From: Sphagnum compactum
Lineage: Eukaryota; Bryophyta; Sphagnopsida; Sphagnales
Assembly: GCA_965153455.1 (NCBI GenBank)
Contig: OZ234499.1
Coordinates: 5,315,577-5,379,576, forward strand
Length of the DNA: 64,000 bases
Reading direction: 5' to 3'
How positions within the stretch are numbered: position 1 is the stretch's first letter; every line of letters begins with the position of its first letter. The notes under the pieces are model-generated. The model was given only the letters and a program-made list of their open reading frames with translations. It ran no database searches and was not told where the DNA came from. The position numbers were made by a program, and so were the translations under genes. Positions 46,986 to 58,396 of this stretch are shown here, piece after piece.

Positions 46986-49900
46986 CAAATCGTTAAAAAG
47001 AAAAAAAAAATCATTATTTATTGTGGTTAAATAAATGAAATTCTTCTTAATAGTTTGTTCTAGCATTTAGTGGTTATCATTTGTTGAACTTGGAATTGGG
47101 AAGTGAGGGTAGGGTAGTATGCCCTTCATTGATGGTTTTCAAAATCAATAAACTGGTTGTGACCCTTGATCAAAGGTTCAAAAAAGTCATAGATTTAATT
47201 TTGATCCTTAGCTGAGGTTTAAAAAAAAAATCAAAGAAGCGGGTCAAATAACTTGCCCTAAACTATGTCAGGCCTTCCACATATGTTAGGGTTTGGATTT
47301 TTCAACATTCACAAATGCAATTTGAGTGCTTGCAATTTCCTTGACCCCCCTCCCCCTCCCCCCCCCCCCCTTGTTCCTTCGTAGGGTCTGGATTTGCAGG
47401 TTTTCTATCATGGGGGTTTGGGACCTTTATCGTACCTATACATGGTAGCTATTCTAAACTTGAGATTCCAATTCTTTTTAGTTTTAAGAACCTATATTCT
47501 CTTCTTTTGATGGGGTTGGTATTATACTACCATGTTGGTTAATGTTGAATATGTGCATTTGTTGATAAATTTTTCCATGGCATTTGTAAACATAGGAGAG
47601 ATTAGCGTGCAAAGCTTCCTAAAGAATAAGAAATGGCAAATTGAAAGGTCTGGGTGTTCCTTGCAAGTAGATTGATCCTCTATCTTATCTTCCTTCCATT
47701 GTCATTTCCTTTCCTAAGATAAGTAAGGTCTGGAATGGCCATTTCTAATGGCAAACTTTCCAAGTAGGCACTATTACAAAATGTGGGTGTAGTTCATTAG
47801 TTTTCATTCACTAGACCAATGAATTCACTACTTTCCAACTAGTCCTCATTTACTAAAACTAGTGAATTCACTCAAAATCTAATGAAATCACTTGGCATAC
47901 AAGGACACCTTTGGTTGTAATGAGGTTTGCCCTTTCTTTTCACTCATCATTTGTCATTGCGTCTTGTAGGATAACATCATGATCATTACATTTGAAACAT
48001 TCAAGATTAACAGGTTATTAGATGCTAATGCGAAAGTGGAGAAAGAAAATTTGTACCTAGTTATGATAAACTTAGAAGCACGTTCACAAATGGGCAACAT
48101 ACTACAATAAATACTCTTAAAATTAATTTGCCATGAACCCCACCAAAACTATCCCTCATTAATCAATGAAATAACTAAAAGTTTCAGCCCATTTGTATAT
48201 GTATCTGTTAAGTTATTAGTCACCTTTATATCAGATAGTTGAATTATCACACAACTTACCAAAGTAGGGAACCTTTGCAATTATTTCCAGCACATAGAAA
48301 CAATCATAAACATGCTTTGCATGAAAAACATCTAACACCATGATTACAATCTCTTGCAATTAAACAAAGTCTTTTATAAAAAAATCTATAAAAAAAATTG
48401 CACATGGCAAGTGAAACTAGAAATATGCTTGAATTTAGTACATTGTGTTATTTTTAGCCTTCACAAGGAACCTACTGGTTTTTTGTCACCATGACACCCA
48501 TAAGTTGAAACCCTAAATTTCAAGGACTAATGACCAGTTACAATAACAAACACATCGAAAGCTTTCTCCACAAGGATGCTCAATTTCTCAAACCCCTATA
48601 CAATAAGCTTTGCATCATCTGAACTTAGCTTGAACCCATTGGCTTCCACCACTTCGGCTTCCACCTTCCTCTTTTTGCTACACCTAAACACTCAACACAA
48701 GCCTTTTATAAATTGCAATCTATAGCCCACCCATTGAAATATGTAACAAGTTTTAAAAATTTGCCATTTCTCCATCCATAAAACCCATCAATCAATTTTA
48801 GTAGTTAAAGACATGTTAGGCATCACTACCAATGGATTTAGGGCCCATTTAGATGCAAATCATGTACCTGCAAGTCTTGTGTAGCTGCTTCTCCCATCCC
48901 TTGCACAAAATTCTGCAAAGACACACAACACAAAGTTCAAAAGACATTATTTTTTTCTTAGGGTCTGTAAGAAGTTGACTGTGCAGGGTGTGGCCCACAT
49001 GAAACAACCAAGTATACAGGAATGGCATTGTTGTAAGTTTGACTTTAGGGATTTACTAGTTATATGAATTGTACTAAGTATTTATGCGAAATAATACCCC
49101 TTATTTTGGTCTAACAAAAGATAAAGTTCTTTAACCTATTCCATAGGCATGTTCATGTAGCATATTCTAGTCCTTTCCACCTAATCATTGATTTTGGATA
49201 CAAATAGTAACAACAATAAAAGCAAGGAGGTTCTCTAATTTCAAGAAGGCAAATGAGATTCATATTTAGGTTTTAGAAACTCATGTCCTGGGTCACACTG
49301 GCTAACCTCATGCTTTGCTATGATAAACCTTAAACCTCCATGGACAACTAAAGAGAAAGTGAAAGTTGAGAGAAGTAGGCTCCTCACCACTAGATAATAG
49401 ATAAAACCATCCATTGATCAGTAAGGTATATAAACAATAAGCTCAAAATCTAAGCCCTACATACAACAATATATAAACTTTAGCATTGGCATGCTACTTC
49501 AACAAAAGTTTCCACCCACCATAACACTCCATAGTCTTTTAGATGCAAGACATGAAAATTGCAATTGCAACAATATTTTTTTATTTGACAAGGTGGGCTT
49601 TGCTATCCAATAAAACATAAAGGAAAAAACAAAATTATTGATGAGATTGCAGAAGGAATTCCAATAAAATATTTTGAAAGCAACCACTTTGTGTCAGTCT
49701 TGGTTAAACCAAAATAAACATGACAAGAATAAGTGGGTCATAACCTTGTGAATGTCATTCACAAAGTATTAGACCATCACCTTCATCATGGTGTTGTTGA
49801 TTAATCTCGTTCTAATAATGGGTGTTGATAAACATATAATGATCTACTCAAAACCTAAGGAAATAAATCATATATGAATTTACTCAAGACTTAGGGAAAA

Positions 49901-51820
49901 CAATCATATAAGAATTTGCATCTTGAGTTTGCCACATTCTTATAAGCAACATGAAGATATAGTCATGATGTCATTTAGCACCCAACAAGAGGCACAACAA
50001 AAAGATACAATTTACCATAGATAGAAACACTCACTTGGAAAACAATCATCTCATTTTTTAGCACAACTTGGGGGTCTTGCTAAAAGCCCTTGCTTAATTC
50101 CTTTGCAAGTACATGGAACTCCTCTACTTTGCGTGACAAGTAAATGCATGTGAGCTTGCCCCATCCCACAACATTATTCTCCATCTTGTTTTCTTTGCTA
50201 TTAGTATTGTTCAAATTGAATAGTACAATATAACTAAATAGCTCTATATATGGCCATATGTATAGCTACATTACTTGTCAACAATATAATAACATAGTAG
50301 TTTCCTAATTTACATTTGTAGCCAATAGCATCTTTTAGACATTACAAAACTAACATTATGTGTTTGGGGTCATGTTCCATCACATACCACTTTTGACAGA
50401 ATTGCTTGAAGTGCATGATGGCAATTGCTTGAAACATAAGTAATTAGTCACTATAGACAATATTCATTTCAGAAAACTTTTTACAAATTTCAGAATTACT
50501 ACCACTGACTTGCTTATAATTGTTATGTCAAGCACACCAGGCTTAACCGGTACATGGTGCTACTAGTGTACATGCTACATATAGTGAAAGCACACTTGTT
50601 TTCCTGCTAGTGAGAGATGGGGTTGAGCTCCAAATCATAGTGCCTCCTAGGCACTACAGAAAAATTCCAAGGGAGTCTAATTAGACCTGTATTGTAAGGG
50701 AAGGAGAAAGTTGCACTGACTTGTTGAATCTTCTATTCATTAAACCTTCACACAAGAAATTCTTTAGCTATAATCAAAGGCTTTGGTAAGGATTCTTGTC
50801 TTGCTCTAGAGAACCACAAAGTTGTTTTGAAATTGCATTCATATTACCAAAAAGAGCTCATAGATTGGCAAATGCAAACTACTAAAGGAAGACTAAACAT
50901 CATTTGCAAGTATACAACTTTGCAATTATGTAGAGCAGTTAGAGAAGAATCAATAGGGTTTTCCTGATGCATACTTCGTTGTTCCCATCCTGACTCACAT
51001 TCATACTATAACAACCTTCATTACACCAACTCCCACATAGTTCCAATGTTGCAAATAACAAAGAGCAAAGGAAACCAAGAATGTAGCAACAAACTTGAGG
51101 GCCAATCTTCCTACTCCTTTTCATGTTTTTTGTTTTTTCACGCATTGCAATGCATGTCCTCACGAACAATGTGTCTTTTCATACATAATAGTAAAATTAG
51201 GGCACACAAATATACATGGCTTGAAGCAATAGATTTTGGATAAATCCAGAGAACACCAATGTTTGAATCTATTAAAGGTTGTTTAAATCCAGCTTTAGAA
51301 TCTTCATATACAATTATGCTTGTGATAATCTCCAAAGCCAATTATTAGATGGGTATGAAATACTTGGCTGGTTCTGAACACAAATAAGAATCAAATTACC
51401 ATACCCCTATGTTTTGAATTTGGTAGACCTCATTCAATCCTGGTTGGGAACATCTTCGAATTTGGTTATGGAGTTGCAAATCTCCAAAATCAATTAAAAA
51501 TGGGTATGATTATACGATGTGTAACATGCTCAAAAGTCTTTGGGGCCAAACCACCCATAGATTCAATGTTTTAGAAACAATTTTGCTTGCAATTGTTCCA
51601 ACTTCCCAACAAATGTTAAAGGTATACCATTTATGTTCACAATGAGCATTACCCTTTGAGTGAGGTGGTAGTAGACTTATGAGACCAAAAGAAAATTGAG
51701 CATTTTTTTGTGATTCAAGGGAAGAGTAGACAAAAAGAAGAGTTGTATTAGATTGGAAGGAAAGGAGGAGTAAGCCTAAGAAACTTCTCCCTCTTTACAC
51801 CTCATGAACTCAGTATGGGC

Positions 51821-52144
51821 CACAGTGAACCAGCGGCACCTACCAGTGCACCGTGAAGGATGAATGGTAAGTGGTCAGGAAACAGTTTTCTGTTGGGTTT
51901 CAGTTTCCTAGCTAACCATGGTGGTTGCTATTTTTTTATCTACCTACCTACTAAAAATGCACAAGCAGCAGGTTGGTAATAGGAAGGTACACAGTAAAAA
52001 CAGTCCTTACCTAGTAGTTACCTATTTCCTACAGAATTGGTTACCAAGGTGAAACCAAATATTAACTCAGTTGAGGTTCATCCACAATGGAGTAATAACA
52101 GACATCCAGTGGATGGTGCACTGTTGGGTGCTGGTTCACTGTTG
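51821..52144. repeat. MITE-like dispersed element, copy 2
   Basis: Same family and orientation as 668-1053, about 60 bp shorter. Its terminal inverted repeat is clear: GGGCCACAGTGAACCAG from 51817 against CTGGTTCACTGTTGCCC ending at 52147. No open frame. Confidence 0.65.
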
Positions 52145-52240
52145 CCCCTAGGATGAGGGCATTACAATTTCCAGAATATTCTGATGAGTAGGGGTCAAGG
52201 GTAGGACCCGTTCCATGTGTAACCAACGAATTACACAATT

Positions 52241-52740
52241 TTAAATGACTCTCCAAAATTGGCAGAATCTGCCCCTGATATCGTTTACGGTACCGTTCTC
52301 TCTCAGAATCTGCCCCAGATATCGATTACGGTGCCGTTCTATCGCGGCCGACGGCCCTCTCTCACGCGTTTTTGCGCAAAGCGTTGTCAAACGAAGAGCT
52401 ACGAGATCGCGCCCGAGATCGCGACATAGGCGGACACAGATTTCTTCCAGCGTGGTCGTTGTTCTCGTTACGACTGGCCTCCTTCGTGATCTCTTCGTCG
52501 CCCCTTTCAACTTCTTTCCAATTTCTCCTTCCAACTTCGGCGTTTTGTGCGACGCGTTGTCGTGTCCAGTTCGGCGGTGCTGCTTTTAGCTTTGGTGCCG
52601 GGATGGATGAGAGAAAAAGAGTGAAAAGCCCCATCCGAAGAAGTAGCTGACCGTGTAAATATCATCCAAATAACGGCAAAGAAAGAACGAACAGCAGTGA
52701 CTGTGACATGGATGTTATTTGGATGAAGAATGCATGACAA
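52241..52740. other. GC-rich island with a 41-bp tandem duplication
   Basis: An abrupt 0.5-kb block of higher GC in AT-rich surroundings, rich in CG dinucleotides (TCGCG, CGCGCC). At its left, a 41-bp unit beginning CAGAATCTGCCCC is duplicated (52263-52303 and 52304-52341). Open frames of 80-115 codons exist on both strands but none resembles a known protein. It may be an isolated promoter/first exon, a 5' exon of the dolichol kinase gene, or a gene remnant. Confidence 0.4.
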
Positions 52741-52777
52741 TGTTCTTTTGGTGGTTACTTTTGGTCAATTTCGTGAT

Positions 52778-52883
52778 ATAGCCAAAACGTGAGGATGATC
52801 CATAGGAATATTTTAGCCAAATTTGGCTGCAAGCTAAATATAAAAGTAAAATTGTTTAAACATCCTTCTATGTTTTTGGCTAC
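52778..52883. repeat. GTAGCCAA inverted-repeat element, copy 2
   Basis: Related to 40381-40489. It starts ATAGCCAAAACG and ends TTTTTGGCTAC, with an internal perfect palindrome TAGCCAAATTTGGCT. The shared word CATCCTTCTATGTTTTTGGC also lines up with copy 3. Confidence 0.55.
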
Positions 52884-53013
52884 ATACTTGAACCATGTAT
52901 TAAAAATCTGTATAGGAATCTTGTGATTCTTTTTTTTGAATTCTAGATATTGAAAATCTCAAAAAGTGCCATGTTTTTTTTTTCTTTCTTTTTTCTTTCT
53001 TCAATTTTGTGAT

Positions 53014-53120
53014 GTAGTTGAAGTGGCAATCATCCATAAGATAATTTAGCCAGATTTGGCTACATACTACATACAAAAGTAGAAAAAGAAGAAGAAGAAT
53101 CCTTCTATGTTCTTGGCTAC
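53014..53120. repeat. GTAGCCAA inverted-repeat element, copy 3
   Basis: Related to copies at 40381 and 52778, with internal TAGCCAGATTTGGCTA and right end TTCTTGGCTAC. Copies 2 and 3 lie about 130 bp apart in the same orientation, upstream of the dolichol kinase gene. Confidence 0.55.
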
Positions 53121-53188
53121 CTATGGGAACTTATCACAAAAATTTGGTGATTTGGATTTTTTTTCCCTTCATTTTCAAGTTTCATAGC

Positions 53189-53262
53189 TTTCAGTAGCCA
53201 AAAAGCTATATAAAGTGTGGTGCTTTCAGTGAAATTTTGATATAGGTTTTCGGCTACTGAAA
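53189..53262. repeat. 74-bp element with perfect 11-bp inverted ends
   Basis: TTTCAGTAGCC at 53189-53199 and GGCTACTGAAA at 53252-53262 are exact reverse complements. The GTAGCC core is shared with the neighbouring GTAGCCAA elements, so it may be a very short relative. Confidence 0.45.
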
Positions 53263-53328
53263 TCACGACACTGATGAAAAGCAATTAACTGACTTTAGCA
53301 CTTTTAATTTTTAATAATAACTTTTTGG

Positions 53329-53374
<46 letters not shown>
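53329..53374. repeat. (CT)n(AT)n microsatellite
   Basis: About twelve CT units run directly into about eleven AT units. It lies about 220 bp upstream of the dolichol kinase ATG. The TA tract could serve as a TATA region with the start site just downstream, where the sequence turns GC-rich. Confidence 0.75.
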
Positions 53375-53592
53375 TCTGCCAGCCAGACACCAAAAAAAGG
53401 CGCAGCGACTTTGACACGACCTAATAACAAACATCCATCCATCCATCCGACGGAGATCGGGGGAAGAATAAAGCGGGGGAGTCAAGGAAGGAGGCGACGA
53501 GAAAAAATTTCACGTCCTCGTGACTTCCGTTGCTGCGTCTCCTGAGTCCTGCCCGTCTATCTCTCTCCCCCCCCCCCCCCACCCGCCCCCAA

Positions 53593-56043
53593 ATGCTTTC
53601 GGATCGCGTTGCTCCTTACGCGGATCGCGCGGCTTCTCCTCTTCTTCCTCTGTCACCGTCGTCGTCGTCGTCAATTCTTCCTCGTTGCAGCAATCCGCGT
53701 CCATGGAATTCCCAATCGTGTTTCATCAGTGGCTTCAGTTTGTGCGTAGCGACCAATTTGGCGAGGAAGAGCAGAAAGTCAAAGAAGCGGTTTCGTCACT
53801 TCCGTGGCGGTTGTGTTGTTGTTGGTGACGATGCTGCTGCTGCAGGGTTGTTGTCGTTCTTATTCTTCGATGGAAATGAAGGGGCGTGTGGTCGTCGTCG
53901 TCGTCGTGTCGAAGACGATTTGTTTTCGACCGCGTGCGTGAAGGTGATTAGGTCTGGTTTCTTATGCTCAGAAAACAATCACAATTCTAAGCGTGGAATT
54001 TTTATGAAGCCTCCTGGTAGTGGCCATGGTGAGGAGGAGGTGACGATTTGCACAAGAGACGATGATCGCTGGATCGAGGGTTTGAGGCGTAATTGCATGC
54101 AAAGTAGTAGAAGTCGTAGAGGTGGAGGAGGCGAACAATTGAGGTTTCTTCAAGGCGGTGGTGGTGCTGGGAGGAGGAGACGCGCTCGCAAGATGCAGGC
54201 CTTTTCGGGTGCAGGACAAGAAGCGGTGGTTGTGACTCTGGTGGTAGCGCGAGTGCTAATAGGGTTGCTTGGTGCTCCCTTAGTAGGATCGTTGCGGAAC
54301 GAGGCAAAAGGTTTGGCCATCGTTACAGCGGCTTCCATGTTCGTGGAGTTTGCAAGCAAAGGAGGCACGAAGCTCCGAAGATGGCAATTACGGCGGACTC
54401 AAGCGCCGGGTATATTGCTCGGATCTGTTACGCTTCCCATTGTCATGGCGTCTCGTCTCCTACAGATTCTTCGCATGCCTCAGCATTCTCAGGCTGCTTT
54501 GGAGAGGGCGCGAGTGGAGCTTTGGGGTTCTTTGGCCTGCGGTTGTGCAATGTTGCTGCTCTTGGGAGGTCTGGTATTGTGGCAGAGCGATGATAAAGAC
54601 CAAAAGCAGTTGAACAACAACCGGGACCAGACAGATCTGAGCGTAGATTGCAGGCAGAGAGGGCGCTGGGGTCCAGAGTGCTGCAGTTCAGTTATTGGGA
54701 TTGCTGGGCCAGCTGTTATCCTTGTCTCTGAATTAGGGTTCACCACAGGGACATGGAGGATAATCTGGTGCCTCACACATGCACTAGGATGTGCAGCTCT
54801 CTTCCAGCATTTGCTTCAGGCATTCCCAGGTTGCTTATCAGTCGGAGAGGCCATCTTGGTATCACAAGGGCTGACTCTATATGCAGGCAATGCCCTTATC
54901 TTCACTCTCTCCAGAATTACCGTATTGAATAGCCTACCCGAATTCTTGATGGAGAGAACTGGGGATGAAATCCATGCAATTGGCCAAGCTTTAGTGTTGG
55001 GATTGCTTCTGGTTCCAGTTTCATATAAAACCTTACTTCGTGGCCTGTCATTGAAAGTGTCCGATGGAGCTGTCAAGAAAGGGCCATGTATGGAGGATGT
55101 GGCAAAGGTGTTTTTGTTCTTTGCAACTGTGTTACTGGTCGTGTTCTTGGTTGCTCCTTATTGGCTTCAATTGGTGCAAAGGCTGCCTCATCACCCTGTA
55201 TTGTGGGTGCTCAATTTTGTGCTTGAAGAACCTGAAGCTAGACTGGGTCTATGTGTGTACTGGATGTTGGCAATCTGCCTTCCCATACTTGCTTTATATC
55301 GGATGGTTGTCAAGAAACAAGTGGCCCGAATCATGGTGCGGAAAGGCTTCCACCTCATGGTTGTCATCATGTTTGTGCCTGCGCTTTTCTTCCAACCAGA
55401 TTTCTTGCGCCTTGCACTTTCCCTGGCTTTTGCAGCCTTCCTTGTCATTGAGATGATTAGGGTTTGGCAAATACCTCCTTTTGGTGAAGCAGTGCATAGG
55501 TTCCTGAAGGCTTTTACAGACTCTCGGGATTCTGATCTCCTAATTGTAAGTCATTTCTCATTGTTACTAGGATGTGCTGTTCCTGTGTGGCTGAGTACAT
55601 CCCCCTTTATGGATCGACCTTTGGCCCCGTATGCTGGCATCCTGAGCCTTGGCATTGGTGATACTATGGCCTCTGTTATTGGCTACAATTTTGGTTCTGT
55701 ACGTCTGAGCAGTTCCAGCAACAAGACAGTGGAAGGCACCATTGCAGGTAAAATGGCTGCATCAGGAAGTGCTTGTTGTAAATTTTTTTTTTGTTGGCAA
55801 CATAGTTAAATCATCATGCTTGTATTACTCACATGAACTTCCCTATGTGTGGGTGTGGCAGGCATTGTGAGCATGATTGTTGCTTGCATACTGCTGGTTC
55901 CAGTAACATCAACAGCTCTTTCAGCAGCTCAATTTTGGTCATTGGTGGGGGCTTGCATAGGTGCAGGCCTTGTTGAAGCCTATACATCACAATTGGATAA
56001 TGCATTTGTTCCCCTCATCTTCTATGCACTTCTCTCTTTGTGA
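53593..56043 (+). CDS. DOK1-like: Dolichol kinase
   Basis: Two exons, 53593-55747 and 55862-56043. The intron splits the Gly codon after KTVEGTIA. CTP-dependent dolichol kinase makes dolichyl phosphate, the lipid carrier for N-glycosylation, in the ER membrane. The C-terminal signature is clear: LSLGIGDTMASVIGYNFG (Asp690 counting from 53593), then SSNKTVEGTIAG, and hydrophobic helices to the end (GIVSMIVACILLVPV, FVPLIFYALLSL). Many membrane segments precede it, as in the family, and VRKGFHLMVVIMFVPALFF is the usual helix before the catalytic part. ATG 53593 is the first ATG after the probable start region and gives 778 residues, but plant homologues are about 570. The in-frame ATGs at 54004 (641 residues) and 54193 (578 residues) fit better. 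The first 200 codons are Ser/Arg-rich and may be leader or an organelle-targeting extension. Identity is firm, the start is not. Confidence 0.88.
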
Positions 56044-58396
56044 TTCAGCTCAAAGAGAACTGCAGTGGTGTTTAACAGAGTTATCAATTTTGAAAATTAA
56101 AAGGAGGGTCCAAGAGATCTTGTCAATATTTTGCCAGAACTAATGCCAGTTCTGCCAGGAGAGCACTATGGAGTTATTTAGAACAGCTTGGTGGGAGTGG
56201 CTATGTGCAAGTCCAATACCTGCTTAAGCAGAAAGAGCTGCTTGCTGAAAATTGTTTCTTGTGAGCTGCTACATTGGACATGGAGGCAACCTCAATGAAT
56301 TCTGATCTGTGTATTGTGAGATATCCCTTAGATTCAAGTGACCTAGGATATGGCACTTTCTCAATGAGCAAGCAACAAACTTGTTGCAAGGTGAGTGTGT
56401 ATCTGTGTTCCTGGTAACTCAACAGTCTTTCACTAGTGCAGAGATTTCTGATTGCATCCATACAGAATAGTGACTGTAATTACCATAGGCTTGGTCCACA
56501 TGATTTAATGCAGAGATTAGCCACAATGCTTGAATGCTAATCTAACACTACATCAGGTCTGTTACGGTTGCATGTAGGTACATCTGTGCTACAGCATAGA
56601 AGTGAACATCTATAAAAGACTAGAGGAAGCTCTGCTTGATTGGTCAGCCTGTGGAGAATTGAGGTAACGATGTTGTCATGGTGATTCTACTGCTGGGTTC
56701 CTAGATGGCTACCATTGTGTTAAGACCTCTGCCAAATTGGTGACACACTGCCTGGGGATACAATGGGTCCAGAGGAGGTAAGACTGGTATAGAGTAGTAT
56801 AGAGTAGAACCAGATCACTGGCAGCGGAGTTAATTGTTTATAATTCTGATGGCAGCAAATTGTAGTTCTTGTAAATGAGATGGTTGAAAATATCTTAGTA
56901 ACCATTTCATGAGTTGGTCAGGCTTCCACAAGAAAATTCCAAATGCCACATGCTCTTTTCTAATTTGAATACCAGGGACGATTCAGTCAAGTTGAAATTG
57001 AAGAATGCCACATCAAGCTAAAGTCTGCCAGACATGTAGTATCAAATGTAAGAATTTCAAGTTCACACAATGAGAGCAATTGTGGATGGATCAATATTCA
57101 ATTTTGAGTCTGCTTGCATACTCATGAAAGTCCACAATAAAACAGTCTGTTGACTGAAACCTTGATACTGGGATACATGCTTCTAATAATCTGGTTACCT
57201 GCAGCATGTCGGAGGAATCTAAAGACTTCAAAAGATTGGCAGTCAATAGATTCATTTACAATAAACTTGTTTTTAAGTTTAAATTTTAGTGCCACAAAAA
57301 ACCGGCGATTATATTTGCAAGTCTTGCAGCCATATGCTTAAGGAATCCAGACGGCTACCCAAACATAACAGAAGTCAGTTGAAGGCCAAGCTTTCCTGAC
57401 CCTCAACAGCAACAGGTGCAAATTTTCCACTTGTCAACCAGAGCTGGTTCACAAGAAGTGTTCAACCAGTCCAATTCCCAAGTACACTTGAAGGTACATA
57501 AAAATGTTTTTCCTTTGAGAACCTATTAAAATTAGAACTATAAGAAGTTGTAAATCTACACAAAGAAAGTTCTCTGGAATGAACATGAGATATTAAAGCA
57601 ATCCATAAAGTCATCCCACTTCTGGGCCCTTCTTTCATCCCCTAACCCCTCTTTTAACCCTTATGCACTGTTATGCATAAAGTAATGAAATTTCAGTAAT
57701 GCATCAAAGGTTAAAACTCATGATTAGATGCACCTGGTTTGAGAGTAATTATAGCAGGAATACATGTCAGAGCAGTGAAAATGTAGCAGCAGTAGTGCAG
57801 GTGCTCAGGGAAAAGAAAGATAGGGGACCAAACTAGTTTTTGCACCAAAATCAGTGCAAACTCCAGTTTCGCTCCCCATTAATTTCATTTGTAAAAAATT
57901 CAGCCCCTGTTACTGATTTTGTGCCCTATCAGGATCAAACTGGCCAAACTCACCCCTAACCGCATGGCTTTATGGATAACTTTATTGCTTTCAGCAAAGC
58001 TGACCAATTGAACAGGATTTTACATAAGAGAAATAGTAGCGCTCAACCCAGCAACATGTCTTGCAAGTATCCACAAGGTCTCTGAGAGAGAGAGAGTTCA
58101 CAGGACATAAAGGGGTATAATGTACAAATCACACTTTAATATTACGTCAATGTACAAATTTAGATTCATTGATTGTGAATCCAGTTTAGCAAGGAGAGCC
58201 TTAAAACCTGCCAGAGGTGGGTGATCAAGATCTAGATTTCATTGATAGTGAACCCAGAGCCACCTAGTTAAGGCAAGAAGAGTCTTAAACCCACCAGAGG
58301 TGGTAATCAAGACATAATACACAATCTTTGAACACCACTGGATAAAAGCAACCCAAGTAGCAACAGACCCTGCTAAGAAATTGCAACCCTTTTTCC
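56044..58396. other. Spacer between dolichol kinase and LEAFY
   Basis: This 2.35-kb interval lies between the 3' ends of the two convergent genes. It probably includes both 3' UTRs. No open frame, RNA gene or clear repeat was recognised. Confidence 0.5.

Larger units (their letters stand above)
43901..52240. other. AT-rich gene desert with dispersed repeats
   Basis: No intact gene is visible. The interval contains a second copy of repeat family B (45076-45392), a decayed coding-like stretch (46400-46985), a C-rich run near 47346-47371, and the second MITE-like copy (51821-52144). The remainder is AT-rich sequence with short random frames. Confidence 0.5.

Noticed and set aside
52245-52650. 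Open frames of 80-115 codons on both strands in the GC-rich island
   Set aside because: Stops are scarce there simply because of composition. None resembles a protein family, so no gene is called.
53968-54368. Several minus-strand frames opposite the dolichol kinase N-terminus
   Set aside because: They are antisense shadows in GC-rich DNA, whereas the plus frame continues into a recognisable enzyme.
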